From DAHUXN01 sp963729815 (GTDB lineage: Bacteria > Acidobacteriota > Terriglobia > Acidiferrales > UBA7541): a stretch of 64,000 nt of DNA. The position numbers and the translations under genes were made by a program. Each line of letters begins with the position of its first letter. The stretch's first letter is position 1. Positions 43,877 to 55,790 of this stretch are shown here, piece by piece. Under the pieces are notes generated by a model. The model ran no database searches. It was given only the letters and a program-made list of their open reading frames with translations, and was not told the origin of the DNA. Where the stretch lies: assembly GCA_963729815.1 (NCBI GenBank), contig CAVSPU010000002.1, forward strand, positions 62,001 through 126,000, written 5' to 3'.

Positions 43877-44032
43877 TTACAGACGCAAACCGCCGAACAG
43901 GTAAACCACCAGGAGGATGACCAGGACCGCACCAACGACGCCGATGCCTCCGCCTCGTCCCCATCTCGAATATCCGTAATAGCCGCCGCCTCCGCCGAAC
44001 AAGAGGACCAGGATGATAATCAGCAGTAACAT
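43877..44032 (-). CDS. DUF3309-like membrane micropeptide
   Basis: A 51-residue protein from ATG 44032 with AAGGAGAT upstream, too short for most gene callers. It reads MLLLIIILVLLFGGGGGYYG, then YSRWGRGGG, then a second hydrophobic helix VVGAVLVILLVVYLFGG. Two membrane segments joined by a Gly/Tyr/Arg turn are the DUF3309 (Lmo0937-like) pattern. Such micropeptides are frequent next to CsbD and other stress genes, as here. Confidence 0.82.
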   Translation of the reverse strand: MLLLIIILVLLFGGGGGYYGYSRWGRGGGIGVVGAVLVILLVVYLFGGLRL

Positions 44033-44151
44033 GTGGATCTCCTTTTCGTTTGCATAATGAACCTGCCGTTCTACCTGCCTGCACCACGGCTCCTGTCCCG
44101 GACAGATGCTTCGCAGGACTAGTCTTTTTCCGACCGGGCGGAGCCGCCCTG

Positions 44152-44319
44152 CTATTTGCCGACAACTCTCTTCATCTGTCCGATTTTCTTCTGGACTTTT
44201 CCGGCTATTTTCTCTGCTTGGCCTTTGGCTTCCAGGCGAGGATCATTCGTCAGTCTTCCCGCTTTTTGTTTTACGTTCCCCTTCAAGTCGTGGATGTTGC
44301 CTTCCACCTGATCCTTCAT
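44152..44319 (-). CDS. CsbD family stress-response protein
   Basis: ATG 44319 gives 55 aa starting MKDQVEGNIHDLKGNVKQKAG, with GAGGT shortly upstream; an ATG four codons earlier is possible. The sequence KGNVKQKAGRLTNDPRLEAKG with charged helical repeats is characteristic of the CsbD/YjbJ family, which is induced by general stress in many bacteria. The mechanism is unknown. It lies between the DUF3309 micropeptide and the VTT-domain gene. Confidence 0.88.
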   Translation of the reverse strand: MKDQVEGNIHDLKGNVKQKAGRLTNDPRLEAKGQAEKIAGKVQKKIGQMKRVVGK

Positions 44320-44437
44320 GCTTGACCTCATCGTAATTAGCCCCCAGTTCACAAATTCGTTCGCAGTTCCCATATTAGGAGAGGGAACCAGGGATGTCTG
44401 TTCACAAGAAGACATTCGGTCACGAAGATTGCGCTTG

Positions 44438-45064
44438 TTAGGTCTTTCTGCGTTTAACCAGGAAGGTGACGATGAAAACCGCAACGGCAGCGACAATCAG
44501 ACCGACGACCGTCACGAGGACTGGATGCCCATGTCGCGAGATGAACACCAGCATTGAGTGTCCATAACGGGCTGCCAGGAATGCCAGGAGGATGAATCTG
44601 ACAATTCGGCCCAAAGTGAGCGCGGCCAGGAACTTGCGCACCGAATATTGCATGGCCCCCGCGGCAAGCAAGAATGGAACCATTGGCACAGGGGGTGGCA
44701 ATAAGGCGGGGATGGCGATTGCGCCAAAGCCCCATCGCTCGAAGATCGTAAAGACCTTCTTCAGCGTGGCGGGTGAAAACCTGCGCGCGAGCATTCCCTT
44801 GCCTCCCTTACGGGCAAGCCGGTAAGTGGCATAGCCTCCGATCACCGAGCCTGCGGTGGCCATTAAGGCGTAGTACAGCCAAAGCTGGCCATTCCGCGCA
44901 GCCAAGACGATTGTCAGCACATCCATGCTTCCCGGGACCGGGATGACAGAGCTGTCGAGGAGTCCGAGGGGGATGAAGCCCAAACCGCCGAGGTGGTACA
45001 TCCAGCGCTTCGCGCTTTGCGCTAGAGTGGGTGCGAAGGCTGCGATAAGCAGGCGATGTAGCAT
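44438..45064 (-). CDS. VTT-domain (DedA/YqaA-like) membrane protein
   Basis: A membrane protein of 208 aa. It contains the reentrant-loop segment LLDSSVIPVPGSMDVLTIVLA followed by GSVIGGYATYRLARKGGKG, and a second reentrant half ALLPPPVPMVPFLLAAGAM with the trailing GRIVRFILLAF. This matches the VTT/SNARE-associated fold of DedA proteins, implicated in lipid scrambling and undecaprenyl-phosphate or phosphatidylethanolamine recycling. A potential partner of the envelope genes nearby. Confidence 0.88.
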   Translation of the reverse strand: MLHRLLIAAFAPTLAQSAKRWMYHLGGLGFIPLGLLDSSVIPVPGSMDVLTIVLAARNGQLWLYYALMATAGSVIGGYATYRLARKGGKGMLARRFSPATLKKVFTIFERWGFGAIAIPALLPPPVPMVPFLLAAGAMQYSVRKFLAALTLGRIVRFILLAFLAARYGHSMLVFISRHGHPVLVTVVGLIVAAVAVFIVTFLVKRRKT

Positions 45065-45235
45065 TTTCTGCGAGAGTGAACTTTCATTCTTGCACGCAAG
45101 GTGCGTCCAAGCCTATTCCAGCGCTTATGATCCGCCGCACGCTGGCCCCAAACAGCCTTCACATCAGATGAGTCTCCGCAAGGAACACGAATAGCGGGGA
45201 ATGCCCCTTGGGAAATATGTAATTTGCCGCGCGCG

Positions 45236-45709
45236 TTAACTGATCTCGGGCGAGTCGATGCCCAGCGCCGTGGCGAGGGCAATCAAATGATCCTGTTCGT
45301 CGATTAGAATCTCGCGAATGTGCTCGGCGATTGCGAATTCGCCGAGCTGTTCGCACTGGCGAACCCGCTGGCGATAGTTTCGGATGGTCTCACCCTCGCT
45401 CGCGAGATCGAATTGCAACATTTCCTTCGCTTTTTCAGATGTTTGTATGGGCTTCGGCTGCACCGTCGGCATGCCTCCGAGATAATCAATCTGGTTGGAG
45501 ATTATCAGGGCGTGGCTCAATTCTTCCGCCGCGTGTTTTTCCAGCTCGCCGGCGATATTCATGTATTCGGCGCCCTTCAGCACCTGAGAATAAACCACGT
45601 AGGCGATGATGGCTTGATATTCGCGCGAGAGGTCTTCGTTGAGCAACGCGATCAGCTGCTTGCGTGAAATTTCCGTCTGGGTCTGCAACGCCTGCTTCGT
45701 TTGACTCAT
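45236..45709 (-). CDS. Ferritin-like/bacterioferritin-type protein
   Basis: ATG 45709, with AAGGAAGG upstream, gives 157 aa of four-helix bundle. Diiron ligand motifs include LNEDLSREYQAIIAYVVYSQ (Glu) and ELEKHAAEELSHALII (ExxH), and EHIREILIDEQDHLI (Glu...ExxxH). The length fits bacterioferritin or a DPS-like ferroxidase; the haem-ligand Met of true bacterioferritin may be GAEYMNIAG, so Bfr is possible. It stores iron or detoxifies ferrous iron and peroxide. The hypothetical membrane-anchored gene lies 31 nt upstream. Confidence 0.86.
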   Translation of the reverse strand: MSQTKQALQTQTEISRKQLIALLNEDLSREYQAIIAYVVYSQVLKGAEYMNIAGELEKHAAEELSHALIISNQIDYLGGMPTVQPKPIQTSEKAKEMLQFDLASEGETIRNYRQRVRQCEQLGEFAIAEHIREILIDEQDHLIALATALGIDSPEIS

Positions 45710-45740
45710 CTGGTTCCTTCCTTTCTCCCAAGGTTCGAGT

Positions 45741-46322
45741 TCAGGACGCAGCCTTGACATGAGCCATTTCCGGTTCTCCAACCAGTTCCTCAAATAGAGT
45801 CCGGTAATGAATCATTGCCTGGCGCAGGTCCTCGGTGGTGGCGTGACCTTGTGTTTGGCGGAGCGCGATTTCGTGCGCGGCGCGATAATTTTCCAAAACC
45901 ACGGGATGATCCACCGAGATGTCTGCTGCGCGCTGTTCAAAATCAGCCATGGGATAGCCACGAGTGTACATCACATCGCCGAGCAGTTGGTCGGCTTCCA
46001 CGACTGCGCCCGCGGGACCGTCAACGAACCGCGCCTGGACTCCGCGCCACGACTCGACGAAGCGCGCGCGATCGCCCGGCGCCAGCGGCCGGAGGTGGAA
46101 ACTTTCGACTCGTTCTTTGCGCTCTTCAAGCCCGGCTTCCGCATGCCGCCGACTGCCGCCTTCCTGCAAGGCGCGGTCATACTCGGGATCACCAAAGCGA
46201 GAACGCAATCCGGCAGTCCGGTGTTTTCGGAGAAGAAGGAACGCGATGGTGCCTCCAACAACGATTACGACGGAAGCAATAAGCAACGTCCACTGCATTG
46301 TGCTTAATACGGGCATATTCAT
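45741..46322 (-). CDS. Membrane-anchored hypothetical protein
   Basis: ATG 46322 has GGAGGCAAC upstream; 193 aa. One N-terminal transmembrane helix (WTLLIASVVIVVGGTIAFLLL) is followed by a cytoplasmic or periplasmic acidic domain. The domain has RSRFGDPEYDRALQEGG, RPLAPGDRARFVESWRGVQ and a GDVMYTRGYPMADFEQRAA segment. I recognise this as a recurring acidobacterial/actinobacterial family of unknown function, often near ferritin-like genes. It is 31 nt from the bacterioferritin. Confidence 0.75.
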   Translation of the reverse strand: MNMPVLSTMQWTLLIASVVIVVGGTIAFLLLRKHRTAGLRSRFGDPEYDRALQEGGSRRHAEAGLEERKERVESFHLRPLAPGDRARFVESWRGVQARFVDGPAGAVVEADQLLGDVMYTRGYPMADFEQRAADISVDHPVVLENYRAAHEIALRQTQGHATTEDLRQAMIHYRTLFEELVGEPEMAHVKAAS

Positions 46323-46668
46323 AAGTTGCCTCCAGTTTTCGTGCCACCCTCTGGGTTACTCCAAGAGCCCCGAGTGAAGCAGAGGGAGACCGCAAGTTCC
46401 TAGCGCCGATTTGGACGAATACACAGCGACCCAATCGAACGGCTGAACGAGGGAGCTTTGCTTTGCCTCAAGCTCCCATGTTAGAGGCCGTGAAAACGAG
46501 CGTCTGTCCCATTCTGAACATGTGCCCCGCGATTGCGACTGGTCCTGGAGAGCGGCCGAATATCTCGAGCATGTTCGGCAGAGGCGGATGCGCCGCCCGG
46601 CCTCTACAGAGCCAGTGCGCGAAACGCCATGAGGGCTCGGAAAATGAGCCGAGGAACGCCTATTTTAT
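46323..46668. other. Intergenic region with hairpin and second copy of a 26-nt motif
   Basis: No gene is seen. It holds the 26-nt element at 46491-46516 (23 of 26 positions identical to 42705-42730) and a hairpin with an 8-bp stem GGGAGCTT/AAGCTCCC at 46451-46477. It is upstream of the membrane-anchored/bacterioferritin genes and probably includes their promoter. Confidence 0.5.
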
Positions 46669-47061
46669 TTAGAAGGTGCGGGCCGTAAAGATCAGGTAGC
46701 CCGCCAAGATGACACCAAAAAGCGCGGCGACCACAGCAAGGAAAACGATTACAGCGGTCGCCGGCTCGAACTGGTCTGCATCCAGACGACGCATCGTGGT
46801 CCGGTACCGGATCAAAGCAACAATCGACATGAAAATACCCATAACCATGAATCCCACGCCGATCCCCAGCGATACGCCGCTCTCTTGCACAGCGTGGCCC
46901 TGGACACGGAGAAATTCGCGCAGGGTAATTCCAAACTTGGCGACAACGAAGCCAAATACGATGATGCTGATGCTCGTGCGAATCCATGCCAGGAATGTGC
47001 GTTCGTTTGCAAGGTGGTCGCTGGCCTTGAACGCTTTGTTGGGGCTAGCGGGAGTTTTCAT
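46669..47061 (-). CDS. DUF202 (YidH-like) membrane protein
   Basis: ATG 47061 (MKTPASPNKAFKASDHLA) gives 130 aa; the frame is open upstream. The signature LANERTFLAWIRTSISIIVFG is that of DUF202, and three membrane helices follow, the last ending VILAGYLIFTARTF. The function of the family is unknown; members are found in many stress or cell-envelope contexts. Confidence 0.88.
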   Translation of the reverse strand: MKTPASPNKAFKASDHLANERTFLAWIRTSISIIVFGFVVAKFGITLREFLRVQGHAVQESGVSLGIGVGFMVMGIFMSIVALIRYRTTMRRLDADQFEPATAVIVFLAVVAALFGVILAGYLIFTARTF

Positions 47062-47140
47062 TGGCAGGTGATCCGTGCACCCAGGCGACTCGGCTTGTCG
47101 TGAGACATCAAGCTTCCGAAACCCCGGCCGAGCCGTGAGC

Positions 47141-47695
47141 CTAGCGAACGATTTGCGCCAAGCGGTGCCATATCTGGACCGGGCGTCCTGTCTGGACGAT
47201 TCGCCCAAAGTGAAAACTTAGACTGAGACCGCAGAGATCGATGGAACGCGGCCCACCAGGATAACTGCGCCGCTCGGGACGAAAGTCCTGCAAACCACCC
47301 GCAGCGGAAGGACCAAGCTGTATATTCTGCATGTGAAGTGTGCTCGAAGATCCGTCGAGTTGCAACCTGCCACGCCAAAGTTGCAAGAGGGGCATTCTCG
47401 ACTGCGTAAGAAACAAAGTCTTAACCTCGGTGATTGAGGAAAGACTTGATAATCTTTGGCTGCGGTCGTCAGCCTCCGTGAACGATGAGCTGAGATGGGC
47501 GACGTACTGCCGAGCGTCGCGGGAAATTGCGAAGGAGGAAACGAGCAACCGGGCGGGCGTCTCTGGCAATGTGGCCAAGTTCGGCGAAACACGCTCATGC
47601 GCCACGAAAGATTGTGGCGCTAGTGCTTGTGCCACCACCAGCGACGGCGTACCCAGAAAAAATCCCAGAAGCAGGATAGAAAATTTGTGCCGCAT
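47141..47695 (-). CDS. Putative secreted hypothetical protein
   Basis: ATG 47695 opens a signal peptide (KFSILLLGFFLGTPSLVVAQ) in a 184-aa frame. The rest contains ETPARLLVSSFAISRDARQY and many Ser/Leu residues with no family resemblance. Only a weak GAGAGG is upstream. The signal peptide is the main support; the C-terminal half could be out of frame. Confidence 0.45.
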   Translation of the reverse strand: MRHKFSILLLGFFLGTPSLVVAQALAPQSFVAHERVSPNLATLPETPARLLVSSFAISRDARQYVAHLSSSFTEADDRSQRLSSLSSITEVKTLFLTQSRMPLLQLWRGRLQLDGSSSTLHMQNIQLGPSAAGGLQDFRPERRSYPGGPRSIDLCGLSLSFHFGRIVQTGRPVQIWHRLAQIVR

Positions 47696-48277
47696 CACGT
47701 TTGCGCCTCTCCCGGCCAGAGAGACAACCTTCTTGAACCAGAAATAAGAACGGGCCGGTTTCCCACTTTTCCTTCGAGCACTTGATAGCCTAGAGTTCAG
47801 GGAAGGCGTTTTTGTCTTCCGCCCGAACCAATCCGCGCGAAACTGGTGTGATCCTATCGCGCTAAGCACGGACAAAAGGGGCTCGATTAAGGTTAGTAGA
47901 TGGACGCTCGCACGTCTGTTTCAATTCGCACACACTTGATGCGGTCCGTTTGCAGCCCTTCTTCAGGGCTTGGCAGGACAGGCCAGCACGCGCACGTCAC
48001 CTTGACGCAGGGGATTTCGCGGAAGTGCCTCGCCGCTTCCTGTGGTTCTGACCAGGTCCTCTCGCTCCGGCGCGGTTTGCATTTCCACCGCGTGCGGATT
48101 CCGCCATGCGTGGCACGGCCATCTCTTCCTTGACGGAGGCAAAGGTCGCCTTGTTTGAAACCTTTTTCTTGCTCATGTGCTGATGATGGCACCAAACGGC
48201 GAAGGACGAATGTTCATTTGGGTACACTCCGGATAGCGTTCAAAGATGTCAGTTGCGGCCGCCGAGGGAGCGCAGAG
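47696..48277. other. Region without a supported gene
   Basis: About 580 nt. On the minus strand a frame begins MSKKKVSNKATFASVKEEM at 48176, while a second frame runs to 47893 with ERTWSEPQEAARHFREIPCV. They could be parts of one frameshifted small gene, but neither has a good ribosome-binding site or a recognisable family. Confidence 0.35.
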
Positions 48278-49144
48278 CTAGGGTTCGCGGCCGACTAGGA
48301 TTTGGTTCGGGAAGCCGGCCGTGGCGGTGTTCGGCGCCATGATCGTTCGCGCCGCTGCACCGGCCACTGGAATCAATTTCTGCAGGCCTGGCCCATAGCT
48401 TTGAGCGAGGCTGTGCGCCACCAGCTCGTCCAATGTGAAGCCGCCATCCACTTTCACGGCCATGCCCACGTGCTCGAAAAGGGCGAGCGGCGGCGGGACG
48501 TGCGGCACGATGTCCCAAATGTTGACGACGCGAAAACACGCGTCGATGCGCACATCGAATACGTTTGCAAAGTCGGCATGCCCCGCCCGCGGACCGGCGA
48601 AATTCTGCACTTCGGGCGCGATGCCGAAGCCGCTGTTCACCAGAATATCCGGCGCGGCAAGCTCGCTGAGCGCGGCTCCCAGGCTGTGTCCGGTCAAAAT
48701 CAAGCGACTGAAATTGAAATTTGCGGTTTTGAGGAGCCCTTTGACGCTGGCGGCGATGGACAAATACACGGACTGAAATCCCTGGTGGACCGTGCCGTAA
48801 TTCGCCACCGGCACGTAAGGCTCTGGCAGAAAATCGAAATCGTCGAGCCAGTCGTGCAGGTCCGCCGTTCCGCGAAACGTGACGACTGCGGTCTTGGCGG
48901 CCTGATTCTGCAACACCCAGCCGAACGAATTTCCCGCAGCTTGAACTTTGGCCAGGAACGCCTGGTTCTTTATCGATGCTTTCGCGATCATGGCGACCAG
49001 CGTCGGCGGGTCGATCATAATCTGGCCGATCACGCTGTAACCGGCAGGCAATTGAAACTGACTCGATGTGTGGTCAGCCAAATAGGCATCTTCCGCAAGC
49101 GGGAGCAGAACGTTGTAAGCGAACTGAGGATCGAACGAGGACAT
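48278..49144 (-). CDS. Lipase family protein (class 3 lipase fold)
   Basis: ATG 49144 with AGGAGGACC gives 288 aa. The alpha/beta-hydrolase nucleophile is Ser154 in TGHSLGAALS, the acid Asp211 in NIWDIVPHVP, and His244 in LVAHSLAQ. The oxyanion region is AVVTFRGTADLHDWLDD. No signal peptide is seen, so it is cytoplasmic or non-classically exported. The family hydrolyses acylglycerols, but substrates here are not known. Confidence 0.9.
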   Translation of the reverse strand: MSSFDPQFAYNVLLPLAEDAYLADHTSSQFQLPAGYSVIGQIMIDPPTLVAMIAKASIKNQAFLAKVQAAGNSFGWVLQNQAAKTAVVTFRGTADLHDWLDDFDFLPEPYVPVANYGTVHQGFQSVYLSIAASVKGLLKTANFNFSRLILTGHSLGAALSELAAPDILVNSGFGIAPEVQNFAGPRAGHADFANVFDVRIDACFRVVNIWDIVPHVPPPLALFEHVGMAVKVDGGFTLDELVAHSLAQSYGPGLQKLIPVAGAAARTIMAPNTATAGFPNQILVGREP

Positions 49145-49232
49145 GGGGTCCTCCTAGAAGCGCATATTAACTAATAAATACCGCGCTTTGCAATTCTGTT
49201 AAGTTCTGAGCGCCGAGCTCGGCAGCCGCCGT

Positions 49233-50177
49233 TCACCAACTGCCGATCAGCACTCCAGCCGCGAAGACGAGCGCGCCGCCCAAAGCCACCTGCAACGCCG
49301 CCGAGAAAACCGGCGTGTCCATGAAGCGACGCCTTACCCAGGTGATCGTTGCCAACTCGATCAGAACGACCCCGATTGCGACCGAGAGCGCGATATTGAA
49401 CTGTCCAATGAGAAAAGGGAGCGTGTGTCCAATTCCTCCAAGCGTCGTCATCAAGCCGCAGACCAATCCGCGAATCCACGGGAGGCCACGGCCTGTCAGG
49501 CTGCCATCGTCGGAGAGCGCTTCCGTGAAGCCCATGCTGATCCCCGCGCCCACGGACGCGGCAAGGCCAACGAGGAATGTTGTCCATGTCTTGTGGCTTG
49601 CAAAGGCGGCGGCAAATACCGGAGCGAGCGTCGAGACCGAGCCGTCGATCAAGCCCGCGAGCCCCGGCTGGACAATTTGCAGGAGGAGCAATTTTCTGTG
49701 CGCCTCTTCCTCCCGAAGAGGCACCACGGGATTGAGGTCGCCCTTGGCTCGATGTTCGTGCGTGCGTTCTTCCTGAGCGAGATCGTCGAGAAGCTGCCGC
49801 GTGCCCGCATCCTGCGCTCGCGCGGAGGCTTTTTCGTAAAAGAGGCGAGTCTCCTCTTCCATCGCGCCCGCTTGATTACGAATCGCTCCAAGGCGCAGCG
49901 GCCGCGCCAGCCAGATGGGCTGGCGCTTCACGAAACCCTTTACGTCTTGGCGGCGAATCAGCGGGATATGCTCGCCAAATCGCTGGCGATATAGATCGAT
50001 CAAGCGCCGGCGATGATTCGATTCGTCTCCGCGCATCGAATCAAATGACGCGGCCGTTTCGGGAAACTCGTGCTTCAAGCCCTCGGCGAAGTCGGCATAA
50101 ATCCGTTCGTCGTCTTCCTCCAGCGAAATCGCCAGCGCCAGAATTTCCTGCTCGGACAAACTGTCGAAGCTCTTCAT
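49233..50177 (-). CDS. MbfA-type membrane ferritin / VIT1-CCC1 family iron exporter
   Basis: ATG 50177 (GGAG upstream) gives 314 aa. Residues 1-160 are a ferritin/rubrerythrin-like domain with iron-ligand Glu/His pairs in AISLEEDDERIYADFAE, RGDESNHRRRL, AMEEETRLFYEKASAR and LAQEERTHEHRAK. Residues 175-314 form a VIT1/CCC1-like domain of about five membrane helices (GLAGLIDGSVSTLAPVFAAA, VGAGISMGFTEALSDDG). The fusion matches MbfA, which exports iron and protects against peroxide in alphaproteobacteria. The bacterioferritin gene is 4 kb away on the same strand. Confidence 0.92.
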   Translation of the reverse strand: MKSFDSLSEQEILALAISLEEDDERIYADFAEGLKHEFPETAASFDSMRGDESNHRRRLIDLYRQRFGEHIPLIRRQDVKGFVKRQPIWLARPLRLGAIRNQAGAMEEETRLFYEKASARAQDAGTRQLLDDLAQEERTHEHRAKGDLNPVVPLREEEAHRKLLLLQIVQPGLAGLIDGSVSTLAPVFAAAFASHKTWTTFLVGLAASVGAGISMGFTEALSDDGSLTGRGLPWIRGLVCGLMTTLGGIGHTLPFLIGQFNIALSVAIGVVLIELATITWVRRRFMDTPVFSAALQVALGGALVFAAGVLIGSW

Positions 50178-50404
50178 GTTTGCTCCCACCTTATGCGGTC
50201 TAATCCAGGTGAACTTGGGACATTATATCCATGAAACGGTCTGCGGCCGCGCGAGGAAGACTCCTGCAGTGAGGAGTTTGCTAAGCGTTTGGAGATGCGG
50301 AGTGACCAGGGCTCAGTGAAGTGAACAGGCCGCAGAGCTTCGCCTGCGACGAGCGAGGCCCAGAGCGCAGTCGAATATAAGATCTATTTTTCGGCGCCGC
50401 CAGA

Positions 50405-52117
50405 TTACTGCGCGGCCGCGGGTTTCACGTACAAATCGAACCAGCGGAGCATTTCCCAAATCATGTGTTCGATCGATTCGCGTCCCTGATAGCCGTGCGC
50501 CTCATCCGGCAGTTGGACGTAGCGTACTGAGCCGCCATTTCCCTTAATCGCCATGTACATCCGCTCCGATTGGATCGGGAACGTGCCGGAGTTGTTGTCC
50601 GCCATGCCGTGAATCAGCAGGATCGGCGCGTGAATTTTGTCCGCGTACATGAAGGGCGACATTTTGAGATAGATTTCCGGCGCCTCCCACAGCGAGCGCC
50701 GCTCATTTTGAAAGCCGAATGGCGTCAGCGTGCGGTTGTACGCGCCGCTGCGCGCGACTCCGGCGCGAAATAGGTCGGAATGCGCCAGCAGATTCGCGGT
50801 CATTAACGCGCCGTAGCTATGTCCGCCGACACCCACGCGGTTCGGGTCGATCACACCCATGTCCGCCGCCTTGTCGATCGCCGCCTTGGATGCCGCGACA
50901 ATCTGCTCGACGTAAGTATCGTTAGCCGTTCGCGGCGGCCCGATCACCGGCATTGTCGGGCCATCCAGCACCACGTAGCCATCCAGCAAAAACCACAGCG
51001 ACGACAGCCCAGTGAATTCCGTGAAGCGATTCGGCGAGCCTGAAACTTCGCCGGCGGTTGCGGCGTCGGCAAACTCGCGCGGATAGGCCCAAATAACGGC
51101 CAGACGGCGTTCGCCTTCCTTGTAATCCGTGGGAAGATAAATTGTCATCGACAGCGGCACGCCGTCGGCCCTCTTATACGTCACGAGTTCCTTGTGAATC
51201 GCGCGCAATTGCGGAGTGGGGTCTGCGTAGTGCGTGAGCGCTTGCGCGGAACCTTCTCCGGCGGTCCGCAGGAAATAATTCGGCGGGTCGTTCGGCGTTT
51301 CATGTCGCGTGATGAATTTGGAACCGTCCGGCGACGCGAGCGCCATGGCCTGTTCGTAGCTCTTGTCATCGCAATGGAACAAGCGATCAGCCTGCAGCGT
51401 CTGTGTATTGAAGCGATCCAGGAACGGCCGGTCGCCTTCGGAAGACGCTCCCTCGCCTCTCAAGAATATGTTGTCACCCTGCTCGACCACGGCTTCTTGT
51501 CCATTCGCCATCGTGTGCATCATGGGCAGGCCTGGATTCTTGTAACGCTCCTGTTGGCTCATGTCCCAGACGAGCCGCGGCTTCGCGGACGGATCCTGTG
51601 GATTCAAGAACCACGTGCGTTCCCACAAACGCGTGTGATCTTCCTCGCGCAGGATGGCGAGGTTGCCGCGTTCACCCCAGGCGATGCCCATGAAACGATA
51701 CTCCGTGCGAGTCAGCTCGGAGGGTTCTTGATTGAATGGCGCCTTGGTCCACATCACCTTGTCGCGGTTCGGAACTTTCGCGTGCGGATCCCCGCCGTCC
51801 AATGCCTCCACCCACACCAGCGTCGCGGGAGCGGCGGGCTCCCAATGATAATTGCGCGGTCCGGTCGGCACGCCTCCGATGGGGATTGTTTCCCGCAGCG
51901 GCAGATCGGCCAGTTTGTAGGCGACGTGTCCAGCGCGGTCCCACACTTCGACCGTCTGCGCGAAATCTTCGAATGGCCGGACGTACGAATACGGATGATG
52001 GATGCGCGCGATAAGAATGTAGCGTCCATTCGGCGCGGGATCGGCTGTTTCAAAAATCCCCGGCTTTCCAATTGGCGTGGCTTTGCCAGTTGCAATATCA
52101 ACGAACGCGAGCTGGCA
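50405..52117 (-). pseudogene. 5'-truncated S9 family prolyl oligopeptidase-like gene
   Basis: The frame is open from 52117 to the stop at 50405 (about 570 codons), and an in-frame TGA lies at 52120-52118. The visible protein has FVDIATGKATPIGKPGIFE, then RYILIARIHHPYSYVRPFE (propeller blades), and the S9 catalytic domain with the nucleophile GGHSYGALMTANL and the His region LPDEAHGYQGRES. Intact relatives are about 800 aa with a signal peptide, and no start codon with a leader exists. A start at ATG 51946 would leave a shortened propeller. The upstream 370 nt contain nothing that resembles the missing N-terminus. Confidence 0.75.
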
Positions 52118-52490
52118 TCAGCGCGTTTCAACACAGGCGACCCGCTGGATTGCGCTAAACGAGCGTGGGCCTTTCTTCCGCCTTCCGCGATGTGAATCGT
52201 TGTAACGCGGCGTCGCCTTGCGCCGTCTCTCTAACCGCGCTGTGGACAAGCGGGGTTGTGTTCTATGGGGTGTGTGCTGCCTCCGCTCGGCGGAACCCGA
52301 TACCATCAACTGGAGTATTCATTTTTCGGCGTGAATGCGATATACATACGCCACTTCGTCTGCGGATTGTGCCCGGGGTGGCGTCATGAATTTGTGGCCG
52401 TTCGCATGGAGACTTAACGCGCACGAAGAAAAATTTGCGTCTCAGGGAAGCCTTTTCCGAGATTTTGTTTTTTGGCATAGGAGGAGTTGG
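52118..52490. other. Junction region between S9 remnant and propeller protein
   Basis: About 370 nt with no gene. Frames here have no family resemblance. The missing N-terminus of the S9 gene would be expected in this segment, which suggests that a deletion or rearrangement joined it to the following gene's upstream region. Confidence 0.45.
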
Positions 52491-55676
<3,186 letters not shown>

Positions 55677-55698
55677 TTTCAAGGCAGGAATAATTGCC

Positions 55699-55731
55699 GG
55701 GCCGCGCAATTCCGTTGTGGTTGCGCGGCCC
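55699..55731 (+). terminator. Rho-independent terminator-like hairpin
   Basis: An 11-bp perfect stem (GGGCCGCGCAA with its complement) around an 11-nt loop, followed by CATTTGTTTC. It lies 22 nt after the propeller gene stop and probably ends that transcript. Confidence 0.75.
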
Positions 55732-55790
55732 ATTTGTTTCACATGGCTTGAGGCAGCGCTGCGGCTGTCGTATGATTTATTCCTGACGCG

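Noticed and set aside
47893..48195. Two overlapping small minus-strand frames that could be a frameshifted gene
   Set aside because: No good start signal and no recognisable domain in either frame; listed only as a region without supported gene.
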